Source of the DNA: Gammaproteobacteria bacterium
Lineage (GTDB): Bacteria; Pseudomonadota; Gammaproteobacteria; GCA-001735895
NCBI GenBank assembly: GCA_024638385.1
Contig: JAHEKJ010000008.1
Coordinates: 1-64,000, forward strand
Direction of reading: 5' to 3'
Length of the DNA: 64,000 nt
This document shows positions 28,856-37,509 of this stretch, piece after piece. The notes under the pieces are model-generated. The model was not told where the DNA came from. It ran no database searches and saw only the letters and a program-made list of their open reading frames with translations. The translations under genes were made by a program, and so were the position numbers. Positions within the stretch are counted from its first letter, which is position 1. Every line of letters starts with the position of its first letter.

Positions 28856-30217
28856 ATGCGTATATCCAATCCAATCATGTGTTTCGCAGTCGCACTCTCG
28901 CTGTACGGCTGCGCAAGTAGCAAGACGGCCGACATGGCTTCGGCCGATGATACGGCCGCGGCGGTCGCCGAGGTGACCGCCCTGATGCAGCAGGGCGAGC
29001 GAATGCAGGCCGACCTGCTCGCGTTCAAGGCCTACCGCGAGGCCGACGAGCATTATCGTAAGGCGCAGCGAGGTCTCGCCGGCAATTACCAACCGGACTA
29101 CATCCTCGAGAATGCGGCCGAGGCGAAGACTCATGCCGAAGTCATGATCGCGCTGGCGAAGGATCGCAGTTCCAACGCAACGCGAATCCTGCAGTCGCGC
29201 AGGGCGGCGCTCGACGCGGGTCTCAGGGCCAGCGATCGGCTCGTCGACGTGCTCGCGGACGTCGACGACGACTTGCGCGACGAGACGAAAGACTTCGCCC
29301 GGACATTGAGTCCGGAAGATTTTTCGGAGTTTCAGAAGCGCTATTTTTCGCTCGAGGTCAGGGCCGTCCAGTATCGCGAACTCGATGCGGTCAAGCAGAG
29401 AATCGCGCAGGCCGTCAGGCAGGATGCCGACGATCGCGCGCCGAACACGCTGCGCGCGGCGAAGTTCGACGTCAGCGAGGCCGAAAACCTGATCGCGCAG
29501 AGCCCGCGCGACCCCGGCGTGCACATGCCGAGCGTCAAGCGCGCGGTGGCTAGCGCCGTGCTGTTGTCCGATGCCATGGACGTCATCATGGATGCTCCCG
29601 GAACGCCGGAAAACGTCGCCTTGCGCATCGTCAAGCAAAACCGCGAACTCGCGAAACTCGAGCAGAACGTCGGCAACCTGCAGCAGGACCTCGAGTCGAC
29701 CAAGTCGAACCTCAAGTCGACGCAGTCGACGCTGATGGAAACCGAAGGCGCGCTTCAGGAGCAGAACCTGGAGCTCGCGAGGACCTCGACCCAGGTGCGT
29801 TTCCAGCGCGCGATGGACGAGGCGGTGAAGCATTTTTCCGACGACGAAGCCTCGGTTTACCAGCAGGGCAACAAGCTGATCTTCCGGCTCAAGACGATCA
29901 ACTTCCCGTCGGGCACCGCCAACATCCCGGCGAACTCGATGCCGTTGCTGGCCAAGGTCGACGACATCATCCGCTCGCTCGGCGCCGAGCTCGTCGCCGT
30001 GCAGGGACATACCGATTCGGTCGGCGCGAGCGAACTCAACAAGAAGCTCTCGACCGATCGCGCGATCTCGGTCGCCAACTACCTGGCGTCGCTCGCCGGA
30101 GGCTACAAGATCGGCTACATCGGTTACGGCGAGTCGCGGCCGATCGCGACCAACGAGACCAAGGAAGGTCGTGCGATCAACCGGCGGGTCGACCTCGTCG
30201 TCACGGCCAAGCCGTAG
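28856..30217 (+). CDS. OmpA-family lipoprotein with DUF4398-like coiled N-domain
   Basis: The 453-residue protein has a lipoprotein signal with lipobox L-Y-G-C and lipidated C19. A long helical, coiled-coil region follows (about 40-330, with heptad-like K-S-N-L-K-S-T-Q-S-T-L). The C-terminal OmpA domain carries V-Q-G-H-T-D-S-V-G and N-R-R-V-D-L for peptidoglycan binding. It should tie the outer membrane to the cell wall. It has its own promoter and terminator. Confidence 0.9.
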   Translation: MRISNPIMCFAVALSLYGCASSKTADMASADDTAAAVAEVTALMQQGERMQADLLAFKAYREADEHYRKAQRGLAGNYQPDYILENAAEAKTHAEVMIALAKDRSSNATRILQSRRAALDAGLRASDRLVDVLADVDDDLRDETKDFARTLSPEDFSEFQKRYFSLEVRAVQYRELDAVKQRIAQAVRQDADDRAPNTLRAAKFDVSEAENLIAQSPRDPGVHMPSVKRAVASAVLLSDAMDVIMDAPGTPENVALRIVKQNRELAKLEQNVGNLQQDLESTKSNLKSTQSTLMETEGALQEQNLELARTSTQVRFQRAMDEAVKHFSDDEASVYQQGNKLIFRLKTINFPSGTANIPANSMPLLAKVDDIIRSLGAELVAVQGHTDSVGASELNKKLSTDRAISVANYLASLAGGYKIGYIGYGESRPIATNETKEGRAINRRVDLVVTAKP

Positions 30218-30244
30218 GACTCGCGATTCACGCAACGACAAAAA

Positions 30245-30274
30245 GGCGGGGGATGATTCCCCCGCCTTTTTTTT
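30245..30274. terminator. Intrinsic terminator between convergent genes
   Basis: GGCGGGGG and CCCCCGCC pair around ATGATT and are followed by eight Ts on the plus strand. The minus strand also has a short T-run (from AAAA upstream), so it can serve both the OmpA lipoprotein and the gene ending at 30285. Confidence 0.92.
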
Positions 30275-30284
30275 CTACTTCGGG

Positions 30285-30866
30285 CTAGTAGATCTCGAAT
30301 TCGAAGACGAACGCGAACAGGTAGACTTCGTAGCAGATCAGCAAGACGTAGCCGGCGCAGAAGAATTGCAGCAGGTGCTCGACGTTGAACGCACCGAACA
30401 GCCGGCGCCGTGCGGCGACGACCAGGATCACGACGGATAGCGACGTGAGCCAGATCTTGCTGGTGACGAATCGATCGACGCCGCCGGCCAGCATCGACGC
30501 CATCAGCGCGTTGCCTTCGGAGGCGCCGATGTTGATCAGGTTCAGCGTGAACAGCGCGTCGGTGCAACTGAGCAGCAAGACACCCAGCGCGAGGTACAGG
30601 ACGCGCGGTCTGTGCCAGTCGAAGAAGTAATGATGCTGGTCGGATTCCCGTCGGCTGGTCCGGCGGCGGGGCCGGAAATTGCCGTACAGGAAAGATCGCC
30701 AACCGCGCTGCCGGCGATTATCGCCGTCGCGCCGCTCCACCGGCCTGTCGCTGGCCGCCACCGGGTCATCGTCCGTCGGCGTACGGGCGACGGTTACCGA
30801 AAGCTCGGAATCGTCGGGACCGGAAGGTTTTGCGTCGAATCGATCTGAACGAGATTTCCCTGTCAT
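30285..30866 (-). CDS. DUF5658-like membrane protein
   Basis: The 193-residue protein has a charged, Arg-rich N-terminal third and then about three membrane helices. The motif C-T-D-A-L-F-T-L with E-G-N-A-L-M further on matches the pattern of DUF5658 proteins. Its role is unknown. ATG 30866 has GGGAGA upstream; the longer frame has no such site. A possible small RNA and terminator lie upstream at 31057-31257 on the same strand, so an attenuated transcript from that promoter is conceivable. Confidence 0.7.
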   Translation of the reverse strand: MTGKSRSDRFDAKPSGPDDSELSVTVARTPTDDDPVAASDRPVERRDGDNRRQRGWRSFLYGNFRPRRRTSRRESDQHHYFFDWHRPRVLYLALGVLLLSCTDALFTLNLINIGASEGNALMASMLAGGVDRFVTSKIWLTSLSVVILVVAARRRLFGAFNVEHLLQFFCAGYVLLICYEVYLFAFVFEFEIY

Positions 30867-31056
30867 GGGTCTCCCTTGTTTTATCGCTATGTCCGATCCT
30901 ACTAGCCTGACCCGTCGCGGATGTTGATGCGGTTGGCACTTTTGGGGTATTCGGGCCGCCCGAGGCCCACACGGCGCAATCAATGGCGTGATCGGTAAAT
31001 CGTCGAACCCGTCGGCCGGGGCGCGTAGAGCGCCGAGTGCATCATGACGGCAAATG

Positions 31057-31085
31057 AAAAAAGGGCCGCCGGATTCCGGCGGCCC
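31057..31085 (-). terminator. Intrinsic terminator of the candidate small RNA
   Basis: On the minus strand GGGCCGCCGG and CCGGCGGCCC pair around a 3-base loop, followed by six Ts. No long gene ends just upstream of it on that strand, which is what draws attention to the short transcript. Confidence 0.85.
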
Positions 31086-31170
31086 CCGAGTTACTTTGGA
31101 GAAAGGCCGTCTGGATCTTCACCGGTAGAACCGGGCTCGATCCGGAGTTGCCGAGCCTCTCGGCTCTCCG

Positions 31171-31227
31171 TCAGGAGTCGATCCCCCCAAGTGTTACGGT
31201 ACCTTTCTCGAATATCTCTGTAGACAC
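31171..31227 (-). CDS. 18-residue micro-ORF within the candidate small RNA
   Basis: GTG 31227 starts the frame MSTEIFEKGTVTLGGIDS and stops with TGA at 31171. AAAGGGGG lies 7 bases upstream, a good ribosome site. It has no rare-codon run, no attenuation-type amino-acid repeat and no known family. It might be a leader peptide or a functional micropeptide. Confidence 0.4.
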   Translation of the reverse strand: MSTEIFEKGTVTLGGIDS

Positions 31228-31263
31228 TAGATCACCCCCTTTAAGTTGTTTGACATGCTCTGA

Positions 31264-31291
31264 AGCATGACACAGATTTCCGGTCTGTCAA
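31264..31291 (-). promoter_or_regulatory. Promoter-like sequence of the candidate small RNA with overlapping palindrome
   Basis: On the minus strand TTGACA (31291-31286) is followed after 16 bases by CATGCT (31269-31264), a modest -10. The -10 lies in a near-perfect inverted repeat, TGTCATGCT-TCAG-AGCATGTCA, which could be an operator. Confidence 0.5.
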
Positions 31292-31411
31292 TTCCGACCA
31301 CGACCCCGCCGTGGGCGGCGGATGAACAATGCGACATAGTTGCGCCCAGCCGGCCGCCATAATCGGGTAGACTGTCAGCCGATATCAAGGCTGACCGGAT
31401 GGCGTCATAGC

Positions 31412-32419
31412 TTGGATCTGCTGACCCAGGGTCTGCTCGGCGGTGCGCTGGCGCTGTCGCTTGCAGACAGCAAAAAATCGCGCCCTGCCGCGGTCATCGG
31501 GTTCACCGCCGCGATGCTGGCCGATGCCGATATCCTCATTCGTTCCGCCGACGACCCTCTGCTCAACGTCGAGTTTCATCGTCACTTCACGCATTCGCTG
31601 ATTTTCATTCCGCTCGGCGCGTTGATCGCGGCGCTGATCCTGTGGCCGCTGGTGAGCAAGCATCTCGGCTTCGCGCGGATCTACGGCTACGCGCTGGCCG
31701 GTTACGCGACCGCCGGCCTGCTCGACGCGTGCACCAGCTACGGCACCCATTTGCTATGGCCGTTCAGCGACGAACGAATTTCATGGAGCATCGTCGCGAT
31801 CGTCGACCCGGTGTTCACGCTGTTGCTGCTGATCGCGCTGATCCTCGGCATGAAGTCTCGCAAGCCGCGCGCGGCGCGCGTCGGCCTCGCGCTCGCCGGC
31901 GCCTACCTGCTGCTCGGCGTCTGGCAGCATCAGACAGCGCTGCAAGTCGCGCGCAGCCTCGCCGCGCAGCGCGGGCACGAGGTCGAGCGCATCCTCGTCA
32001 AGCCGACGCTCGGCAACCTCGTGCTGTGGCGTTCGGTCTACGAGAGCGGCGGCCGCTTTTACGTCGACGCGATCCGGGTCGGCCCGGGCGCCGATCGAGT
32101 TTATCCGGGCGGCTCCGCGCGCCGCTTCGTTGCCGGGCGCGATCGCCCCGGGCTGCTGCCCGGCAGCGTGCTCGCGCGCGACATCGAGCGCTTCGACAAA
32201 CTCGCCGACGGATTCGTCGTTGCCGATCCCGGCCGCGACAACGTCCTGACCGATGTCCGCTACTCGATGCTGCCGACCACGATCGCGCCGCTGTGGGGCC
32301 TCGACCTCAGGGTCGACTCGTCGACGCGACACGCGAACTTCGTCAATTATCGCGACCGGCCCGCGAACGCCCGCGAGCAGTTCGTGGCGATGTTTCTGGG
32401 GCGCGATCTGCCGGAATAG
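31412..32419 (+). CDS. YdjM-like membrane-bound metal-dependent hydrolase
   Basis: The protein has 335 residues when started at TTG 31412. That start gives L-D-L-L-T-Q-G-L-L-G, the usual opening of this family, whereas the longer frame from 31340 adds polar residues without a ribosome site. Metal-ligand residues appear in D-A-D, H-R-H-F-T-H-S and the later S-Y-G-T-H. About four membrane helices follow. The family is distantly related to LexA-regulated YdjM and its substrate is not known. Confidence 0.82.
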   Translation: MDLLTQGLLGGALALSLADSKKSRPAAVIGFTAAMLADADILIRSADDPLLNVEFHRHFTHSLIFIPLGALIAALILWPLVSKHLGFARIYGYALAGYATAGLLDACTSYGTHLLWPFSDERISWSIVAIVDPVFTLLLLIALILGMKSRKPRAARVGLALAGAYLLLGVWQHQTALQVARSLAAQRGHEVERILVKPTLGNLVLWRSVYESGGRFYVDAIRVGPGADRVYPGGSARRFVAGRDRPGLLPGSVLARDIERFDKLADGFVVADPGRDNVLTDVRYSMLPTTIAPLWGLDLRVDSSTRHANFVNYRDRPANAREQFVAMFLGRDLPE

Positions 32420-32525
32420 GTATTACGAATGCGGACCGGGCGGCGACGATGCGCGCGGATCGATCGGGGGATCGGTTTATGGACCTCGGGCCGGGGAGGA
32501 TCCGGCCGTGCGAAGCCGCGGGAGC

Positions 32526-32798
32526 TTACTTCTGTTGCCGGCGCGCGGCGTAGGGCGAGTAACCGAGGGACGCGCGGCGGTTGAGATTTTCGGCGAACTC
32601 CTCGGCGTGCTCGGTGACCGAGCGCAGGGTACCCGCGCGCTTGCCGGTGATCGCCGATTCGCCGCGCCCGATCACGTATTGATACCACTTGTCGCCGGAT
32701 TCCCCGGCAGGCGGGCTGGTTTTCTTGACGCTGGTGACGGCGAAATGCCGTCCTTCGAGGGTGTCGTCTGTAGCGGGTGCCGTAGCGGATTTCGTCAT
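32526..32798 (-). CDS. Small conserved-looking hypothetical protein
   Basis: The 90-residue basic protein starts M-T-K-S-A-T-A-P-A-T at ATG 32798, with AAGG upstream. The middle W-Y-Q-Y-V-I-G-R-G and a charged helix with E-H-A-E-E-F-A-E-N-L suggest a folded cytoplasmic protein. I do not recognise the family. The frame is open further upstream to 33314, but that part reads like non-coding sequence. Confidence 0.55.
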   Translation of the reverse strand: MTKSATAPATDDTLEGRHFAVTSVKKTSPPAGESGDKWYQYVIGRGESAITGKRAGTLRSVTEHAEEFAENLNRRASLGYSPYAARRQQK

Positions 32799-33117
32799 TT
32801 GAGCCTTGCCTGTAGCAACCGATTCGCTGGCCGCGACGCGCGCAGGCATGGACCAGCGGTCCGGTTCGATTCTATGTGCGTTGTGATGGAAATCTGGAAG
32901 AATTCTGTATTGCGGGCGGTGCTGGCCGGTGAGCGCCGAACTGAAGTGGTCATCATACACGAAATTCGCCGAAAAATCCGGATCAACCGGCAAATACCGG
33001 CGGCGCGACGAGCGAACTTGTTCATCTGTTTCATTGGCTTGCGACAACCGCGCTTCACTCGGCCGGGCCTTACGCGCATAATCGTCGATGCCGATCATGC
33101 CGCCCAAGGAGACGACG
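32799..33117. other. Intergenic region, divergent promoters
   Basis: This 319-base gap separates the divergent genes at 32526 and 33118. Several frames are open through it but none has a convincing ribosome site or protein-like composition. I see no clear promoter hexamers. Confidence 0.4.
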
Positions 33118-33498
33118 ATGAAATGCCCCAAGTGCCAGTCAGAGCTCGAGACCATCAAGTTCGAAGATATCGAGGTCGAGCGCTGCGTCGCCTGCCGCGG
33201 ACTCTGGTTCGACATGCTCGAGAAGGAAGATCTTCTTAAACTCGAAGGCTCGGAGTCGATCGACATCGGCGAAGCGCGGGTCGGCAAGGAGCATTCGAAA
33301 ATGCGCGACGTCAAGTGCCCGGTGTGCTCGGAACCGATGATATCGATGGTCGACCGGGACCAGGATCACATCCACTACGAATCCTGCCCGATATGCTACG
33401 GGACCTTTTTCGATGCCGGCGAGTTTCGCGACCTCAAGGAACACTCGGTCATCGAGCGATTCGTCGAAATGCTGAAAACCCTGCGCTCGAATCTCTAG
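33118..33498 (+). CDS. Tandem TFIIB-type zinc-ribbon protein
   Basis: This 126-residue protein carries two zinc-ribbon modules. The first is M-K-C-P-K-C with C-V-A-C-R-G-L-W-F-D, the second C-P-V-C with C-P-I-C-Y-G-T-F-F-D. The G-x-W/F-F-D feature after the second CxxC is typical of zf-TFIIB (COG3809-like) proteins of unknown role. AAGGAG precedes ATG 33118, so the upstream in-frame start at 33088 is not needed. Confidence 0.85.
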   Translation: MKCPKCQSELETIKFEDIEVERCVACRGLWFDMLEKEDLLKLEGSESIDIGEARVGKEHSKMRDVKCPVCSEPMISMVDRDQDHIHYESCPICYGTFFDAGEFRDLKEHSVIERFVEMLKTLRSNL

Positions 33499-33575
33499 GC
33501 GCCCGCTACAGACGTTGCGTCAACGCTTTGGGAAGTCGGGCATAATATCGGTTTTTCAATCTCGGGAGCGAACAC

Positions 33576-34169
33576 GTGTACTGGCTGTTACAGATAGCGG
33601 CAACGCTGGCGATCGCGGCGATCTGCTGGTATTACTTTCCCAGGCTGGTCTCCTCCGGTCGTCTCGGCGCCTGGGTTACGGATCACTACCAGCCGATGGT
33701 CGTCTCGCTCGGCCAGTGGCTGATCGTGCTGGTTGCGGTCGTCGTCGTCATGCGCTTCTTCGGATTCAGCGCGGGCCAGGTGCTGGCCAGCCTGTCGGCG
33801 TTCGCGCTGGTCGCGGCGGTCGCGTTTTTTGCCTACTGGAGCGTACTCAGCAACGGCCTTTGCTCGCTGCTGCTCTACCTGTTTCAGCCGTTTCGGATCG
33901 GCGACTGGATCGAGATGCGCGAGAACGAAAACAACATCGTCGCCGCCGGCAAGGTCACTGGGATCAATTTAATCTACGTGACGCTCGCCTACGAGGATGC
34001 CGACGGTGTCGACAACGAATACCAGATCCCGACCAATCTGATGTTCCAGCGCACGATCCGGGTGGTGCGCGGCGAGGACACCAAGAGCCTCGGCCAGCAT
34101 TACGCCGAATACTACGGCCGGCCGGCCGCGCCGACCGCACCCAAAGGCGACGACACCGTCACGCCGTGA
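33576..34169 (+). CDS. MscS-family mechanosensitive channel, short form
   Basis: The 197-residue protein has three membrane helices; the third reads L-A-S-L-S-A-F-A-L-V-A-A-V-A with the small-residue pattern of the MscS pore. It is followed by Q-P-F-R-I-G-D-W-I-E, the conserved entry to the beta domain. A short cytoplasmic part and a Pro/Ala-rich tail replace the full MscS vestibule. The start is GTG 33576 after CGGGAG. Confidence 0.82.
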   Translation: MYWLLQIAATLAIAAICWYYFPRLVSSGRLGAWVTDHYQPMVVSLGQWLIVLVAVVVVMRFFGFSAGQVLASLSAFALVAAVAFFAYWSVLSNGLCSLLLYLFQPFRIGDWIEMRENENNIVAAGKVTGINLIYVTLAYEDADGVDNEYQIPTNLMFQRTIRVVRGEDTKSLGQHYAEYYGRPAAPTAPKGDDTVTP

Positions 34170-34229
34170 ACGCGCGGTAATCTGCCTGCTCGCCTAGCGG
34201 AACCCGGGACCTCGGAACATTCCCGAGGT

Positions 34230-34394
34230 TCATGGTATTTCGCCAGGCATGACCGGCGCGCTGAATGCCAATGCCGAGGCGATCAGTACGATCGTCGCGG
34301 CGTGGAGGAAATTGATTGTCGGAACCCGCGTCGGGAATTCCCGCATAATGCCGGGGCTCAACGGCGAAGCTGCCGGAATAGAAGCTTTAGCCAT
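34230..34394 (-). CDS. 54-residue single-span membrane protein
   Basis: The frame starts M-A-K-A-S-I-P-A at ATG 34394 with a very strong GGAGGA site 4 bases upstream. It has one hydrophobic segment (about residues 27-48, F-L-H-A-A-T-I-V-L-I-A-S-A-L-A-F) after a short N-terminus with two arginines, so it could be a membrane peptide or a short exported protein. A hairpin ACCTCGG/CCGAGGT lies just past the stop (34209-34229). I do not recognise the family. Confidence 0.55.
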   Translation of the reverse strand: MAKASIPAASPLSPGIMREFPTRVPTINFLHAATIVLIASALAFSAPVMPGEIP

Positions 34395-34851
34395 GTCTCC
34401 TCCATTTTTTTATTTTCTTGAATTTTTCATGATACAGATATCGATTCCGATCGATTCACCCGTACGGATTAAATAGGCATAAAAGTTTTTTATAACGGTG
34501 CGTGGCGCTATTGGCAATTGGTGGTCGCGCTCGGGAATCGATTTGCTATGACTGCGAGCCCGAAACCGCTTGCTGGCAGGGTCTTGTCAGCGTGATCCAC
34601 TTCGCGGGCGCGCGAAAAACTGCGCAAAGCGGCGCCCGGAAAAATAGACTCGTTCAATAAGGTTTCAGGCGAATAAACATATTTAATTTTTGGCAGCTAT
34701 CGAAATCGATCCGCCATGCAGAAACGGTTTTACCTCGGCAGCCCTGGCCTGGCGCGAAGACCACTTATCCTTTCCGGCCGCGTTCGATTCCGTTTACACT
34801 TTGCTCCGACTGGATTGACGTGCCGCGGGCACGCCCGAGGAGACCCCGAAC
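34395..34851. other. Intergenic region, AT-rich
   Basis: This 457-base gap between divergent genes is clearly richer in A and T than its surroundings around 34400-34500 and 34660-34700. It probably holds the promoters of the small minus gene and of the alcohol dehydrogenase. I see no long frame and no strong hairpin. Confidence 0.4.
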
Positions 34852-35934
34852 ATGAAAGCTGCCGTCTGCCGCGAACACGGTAAACCGCTGGTCATCGAGA
34901 ATCTCGAGCTCGCCGAGCCGCAGGCCGGCGAGGTCCGGGTCAGGATCGCCGCCTGCGCGATCTGCCACAGCGACATCATCTACATGGACGGCGGCTGGGG
35001 CGGCGAACTGCCCGCGGTCTACGGCCACGAGGCCGCCGGCGTCGTCGAGCAGATCGGTCCCGGCGTCTCGCTGGTCAAGCCTGGCGATCACGTCGTCGTC
35101 ACGCTGATCCGCTCCTGCGGTCACTGCTTTTTCTGCGCGCAGGGCGATCCGCACATCTGCGAGACCCGCTTCCCGCTCGACTTCAATAGCCCGCTGCACC
35201 GCGACGATGGCGAGAAGGTCGTCCACGGGCTGCGCACCGGCGCGTTCGCTGAGCAGGTCGTGGTCGACGCGTCGCAGGTCGTCGCGATCCCGGAGTCGGT
35301 GCCGCTCGACAGCGCGTCGCTGCTCGCCTGCGGCGTGATCACCGGGCTCGGCGCGGTCGTCAACACGGCGAAGGTGCCGCCCGGCAGCAGCGTGGTCGTG
35401 GTCGGCACCGGCGGCGTCGGCCTCAACAGCGTGCAGGGCGCGGCGCTGTCGGGCGCGAAGACGATCATCGCGCTCGACCTCGACGACGGCAAGCTCGCGG
35501 CGGCCAAGGCGTTCGGCGCGACCCACGGCATCAATACGGCGCAGGAAAACGCGCTGGCGCAGATCCAGGCGCTGACCGGCGGGCGCGGCGCGGACTACGT
35601 CTTCGTCACCGTCGGCAGCACCGCGGCGATCGAGCAGTCGGTCGATTTCGCGCGCCGCGGCGGCACGATCTGCATCGTCGGCATGCCGCCGTCGGGCGCG
35701 ATGGCCGCGTTCGAGGCGGTCAACATCGCCGACAGCGGCAAGAAGCTGATCGGCAGCAAGATGGGCTCGACGCGCCTGCAGATCGACATGCCCGGGCTGG
35801 TCGAGCTCTACCGGCAGGGGCGGCTGAAGCTCGACGAGCTGATCACGAACCGCTACCCGCTCGAGCAGATCAACGAGGCGATCGATTCGGTCCGCCGGGG
35901 CGAGGCGCTGCGCAACGTGATCGTTTTCGAATAA
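34852..35934 (+). CDS. Zinc-dependent alcohol dehydrogenase
   Basis: The 360-residue medium-chain dehydrogenase has both zinc sites. Catalytic ligands are in I-C-H-S-D and G-H-E-A-A-G; structural ligands are the four Cys of C-G-H-C-F-F-C and H-I-C. The NAD-binding motif is V-V-V-G-T-G-G-V-G-L. The layout is that of the class III-like and Zn-ADH subfamilies, but residues for glutathione-linked formaldehyde oxidation cannot be judged by eye. GAGG lies upstream. A MITE-like repeat starts 4 bases after the stop. Confidence 0.88.
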   Translation: MKAAVCREHGKPLVIENLELAEPQAGEVRVRIAACAICHSDIIYMDGGWGGELPAVYGHEAAGVVEQIGPGVSLVKPGDHVVVTLIRSCGHCFFCAQGDPHICETRFPLDFNSPLHRDDGEKVVHGLRTGAFAEQVVVDASQVVAIPESVPLDSASLLACGVITGLGAVVNTAKVPPGSSVVVVGTGGVGLNSVQGAALSGAKTIIALDLDDGKLAAAKAFGATHGINTAQENALAQIQALTGGRGADYVFVTVGSTAAIEQSVDFARRGGTICIVGMPPSGAMAAFEAVNIADSGKKLIGSKMGSTRLQIDMPGLVELYRQGRLKLDELITNRYPLEQINEAIDSVRRGEALRNVIVFE

Positions 35935-35938
35935 TCTC

Positions 35939-36178
35939 GGGGTCGGACCACGGCAAGGCATTGATTTTATTGAATTTATGGTCTTAAAAAGACCGGTTTT
36001 TCGCCTTGGAGCATTGATTTTGCCGTCAAAACGGGTGCTCCAACGCGGATCGGCGCCCGTCGTTTCGGCGATCGTTACAACCCCGATTTTGGCCGCAGAA
36101 TCGGGCTTTTAAGCGCCTGAGAAGGTTAAAACGGGATAGAATTCGCGGAAATTCAAGGGGTTATCGTGGTCCGACCCC
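35939..36178. repeat. MITE-like element, copy A
   Basis: The 240-base element has terminal inverted repeats GGGGTCGGACCACG (35939-35952) and CGTGGTCCGACCCC (36165-36178). The interior has no gene but shares short blocks with copy B, such as T-rich text followed by CGCCTTGGA and TTTAAGCGCC. No clear target duplication is seen. It fills the adh-dadA gap, ending 36 bases before the dadA start. Confidence 0.8.
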
Positions 36179-36214
36179 GCTGTAACCGCTGTAAAGCAAT
36201 GCCGAGGAGATCGA

Positions 36215-37483
36215 ATGCGAATCGTCGTACTGGGAGCCGGGATCATCGGCGTCACCACCGCCTATTACCTGGCGCGCCTCGGGGCCGAGGTCGAGGTGCT
36301 GGATCGCCAGCGCGGGCCCGGCCTCGAGACCAGTTTCGCCAATGCCGGCGAGCTGTCGTACGGCATGACCTCGCCGTGGGCGGCGCCGGGCATTCCGTGG
36401 AAGGCGATCAAATGGATTTTCATGAAGCATCGCCCGCTGCTGATCCACCCGTCGCTGAGCCCGGCGATGTGGCGCTGGTGCGCGCAGATGCTGGCGAACT
36501 GCAACGCCGAGGCATACACCCGCAACAAGGGCCGCATGGTGCGCATCTCGAATTACAGCCGCGACTCGCTGACCGAGCTGATGCGGGAGCTGCCGATCGC
36601 CTTCGATCAGCGCGAGCTCGGCACGCTGCAACTGTTCCGCAAGCAAAAACAGGTCGATGCGTCGAAAGCGGACCAGGCAGTGCTGGCCCGCTACGATTCC
36701 CCGTTCGAGGTGCTCGACCGCGACGGCTGTATCGCCGCCGAGCCCGGCCTGGTCCACGTCGCGGACAAGTTCGTCGGCGGCCTGCGGCTCACCGCCGATC
36801 GCACCGGCGACTGCCGGATGTTCACCCAGGCGCTGGCGGAAAAAGCCGCCGCGATGGGCGTCGGGTTCCGCTACAACGTCAACATCGACGGCGTGGCGAT
36901 GGCGAACGGCCGCATCGTCGGAATCGACACGTCGGAAGGCCGGGTCGAGGGCGATCGGTTCGTCTGCGCGATGGGGCCGTACGCGCCGATTCTGCTGCGA
37001 AGCATCGGCATTCGCGTGCCGATCTACCCGATCAAGGGCTACTCGATCACCCTGCCGATCACCGATCCCGACGCGGCGCCGCGCTCGACGATCATGGACG
37101 AGACCTACAAGGTTGCGATCACGCGCCTGGGCAACCGCATCCGGGTCGCCGGCCAGGCGGTCGTCGCCGGCTACGACCGCAAGCTGGGCCGCAACGCGAC
37201 CGACAGCGTGCGCCACGTCGTCAGCGACCTGTTCCCGCGCGGCGGCGACGTCAGCAAGGCCGAGGGCTGGACCGGACTGCGGCCGATGACGCCCGACGGC
37301 ACGCCGTGCATCGGCCCGACGCGTTACGACAACCTGTTCCTGAATACCGGCCACGGCACGCTCGGCTGGACCATGGCCTGCGGCTCGGCGCGGATCGTCG
37401 CCGATATCGTGATGGGGCGTGAGCCGGAAGTCGACATGGACGGGTTGACCCTAGCCCGCTACGGTCACGCGGTGTCGACGTGA
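36215..37483 (+). CDS. dadA: D-amino-acid dehydrogenase
   Basis: The 422-residue flavoprotein opens M-R-I-V-V-L-G-A-G-I-I-G-V and has S-F-A-N-A-G-E-L-S-Y-G, typical of DadA. The C-terminal G-L-R-P-M-T-P-D-G-T-P and G-H-G-T-L-G-W-T-M motifs contact FAD and substrate. It oxidises D-amino acids to keto acids and passes electrons to the respiratory chain at the inner membrane. GGAG precedes ATG 36215. The next gene, a nitrilase-family amidase, overlaps or adjoins it. Confidence 0.92.
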   Translation: MRIVVLGAGIIGVTTAYYLARLGAEVEVLDRQRGPGLETSFANAGELSYGMTSPWAAPGIPWKAIKWIFMKHRPLLIHPSLSPAMWRWCAQMLANCNAEAYTRNKGRMVRISNYSRDSLTELMRELPIAFDQRELGTLQLFRKQKQVDASKADQAVLARYDSPFEVLDRDGCIAAEPGLVHVADKFVGGLRLTADRTGDCRMFTQALAEKAAAMGVGFRYNVNIDGVAMANGRIVGIDTSEGRVEGDRFVCAMGPYAPILLRSIGIRVPIYPIKGYSITLPITDPDAAPRSTIMDETYKVAITRLGNRIRVAGQAVVAGYDRKLGRNATDSVRHVVSDLFPRGGDVSKAEGWTGLRPMTPDGTPCIGPTRYDNLFLNTGHGTLGWTMACGSARIVADIVMGREPEVDMDGLTLARYGHAVST

Positions 37484-37509
37484 TCCCGGGGCAAGCGAAG
37501 CGGGAACCC

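Larger units (their letters stand above)
31057..31257 (-). ncRNA. Candidate 200-nt structured small RNA (possibly dual-function)
   Basis: On the minus strand a promoter-like pair at 31264-31291 is followed by an 18-codon frame, two compound hairpins and a strong intrinsic terminator. Hairpin 1 has outer stem CGGAG/CTCCG around inner stem GCCGAG/CTCGGC. Hairpin 2 has outer stem GGATC/GATCC around CCGG-TTCTA-CCGG. The terminator is at 31057-31085. Nested stems of this quality plus promoter and terminator argue for a real short transcript. I recognise no known riboswitch or Rfam family. It could be a free sRNA or an attenuated leader of the gene at 30285-30866. Confidence 0.5.

Noticed and set aside
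34249-34476. 75-codon plus-strand frame
   Set aside because: It runs antisense to the small membrane-protein gene at 34230-34394, which has a much stronger ribosome site.
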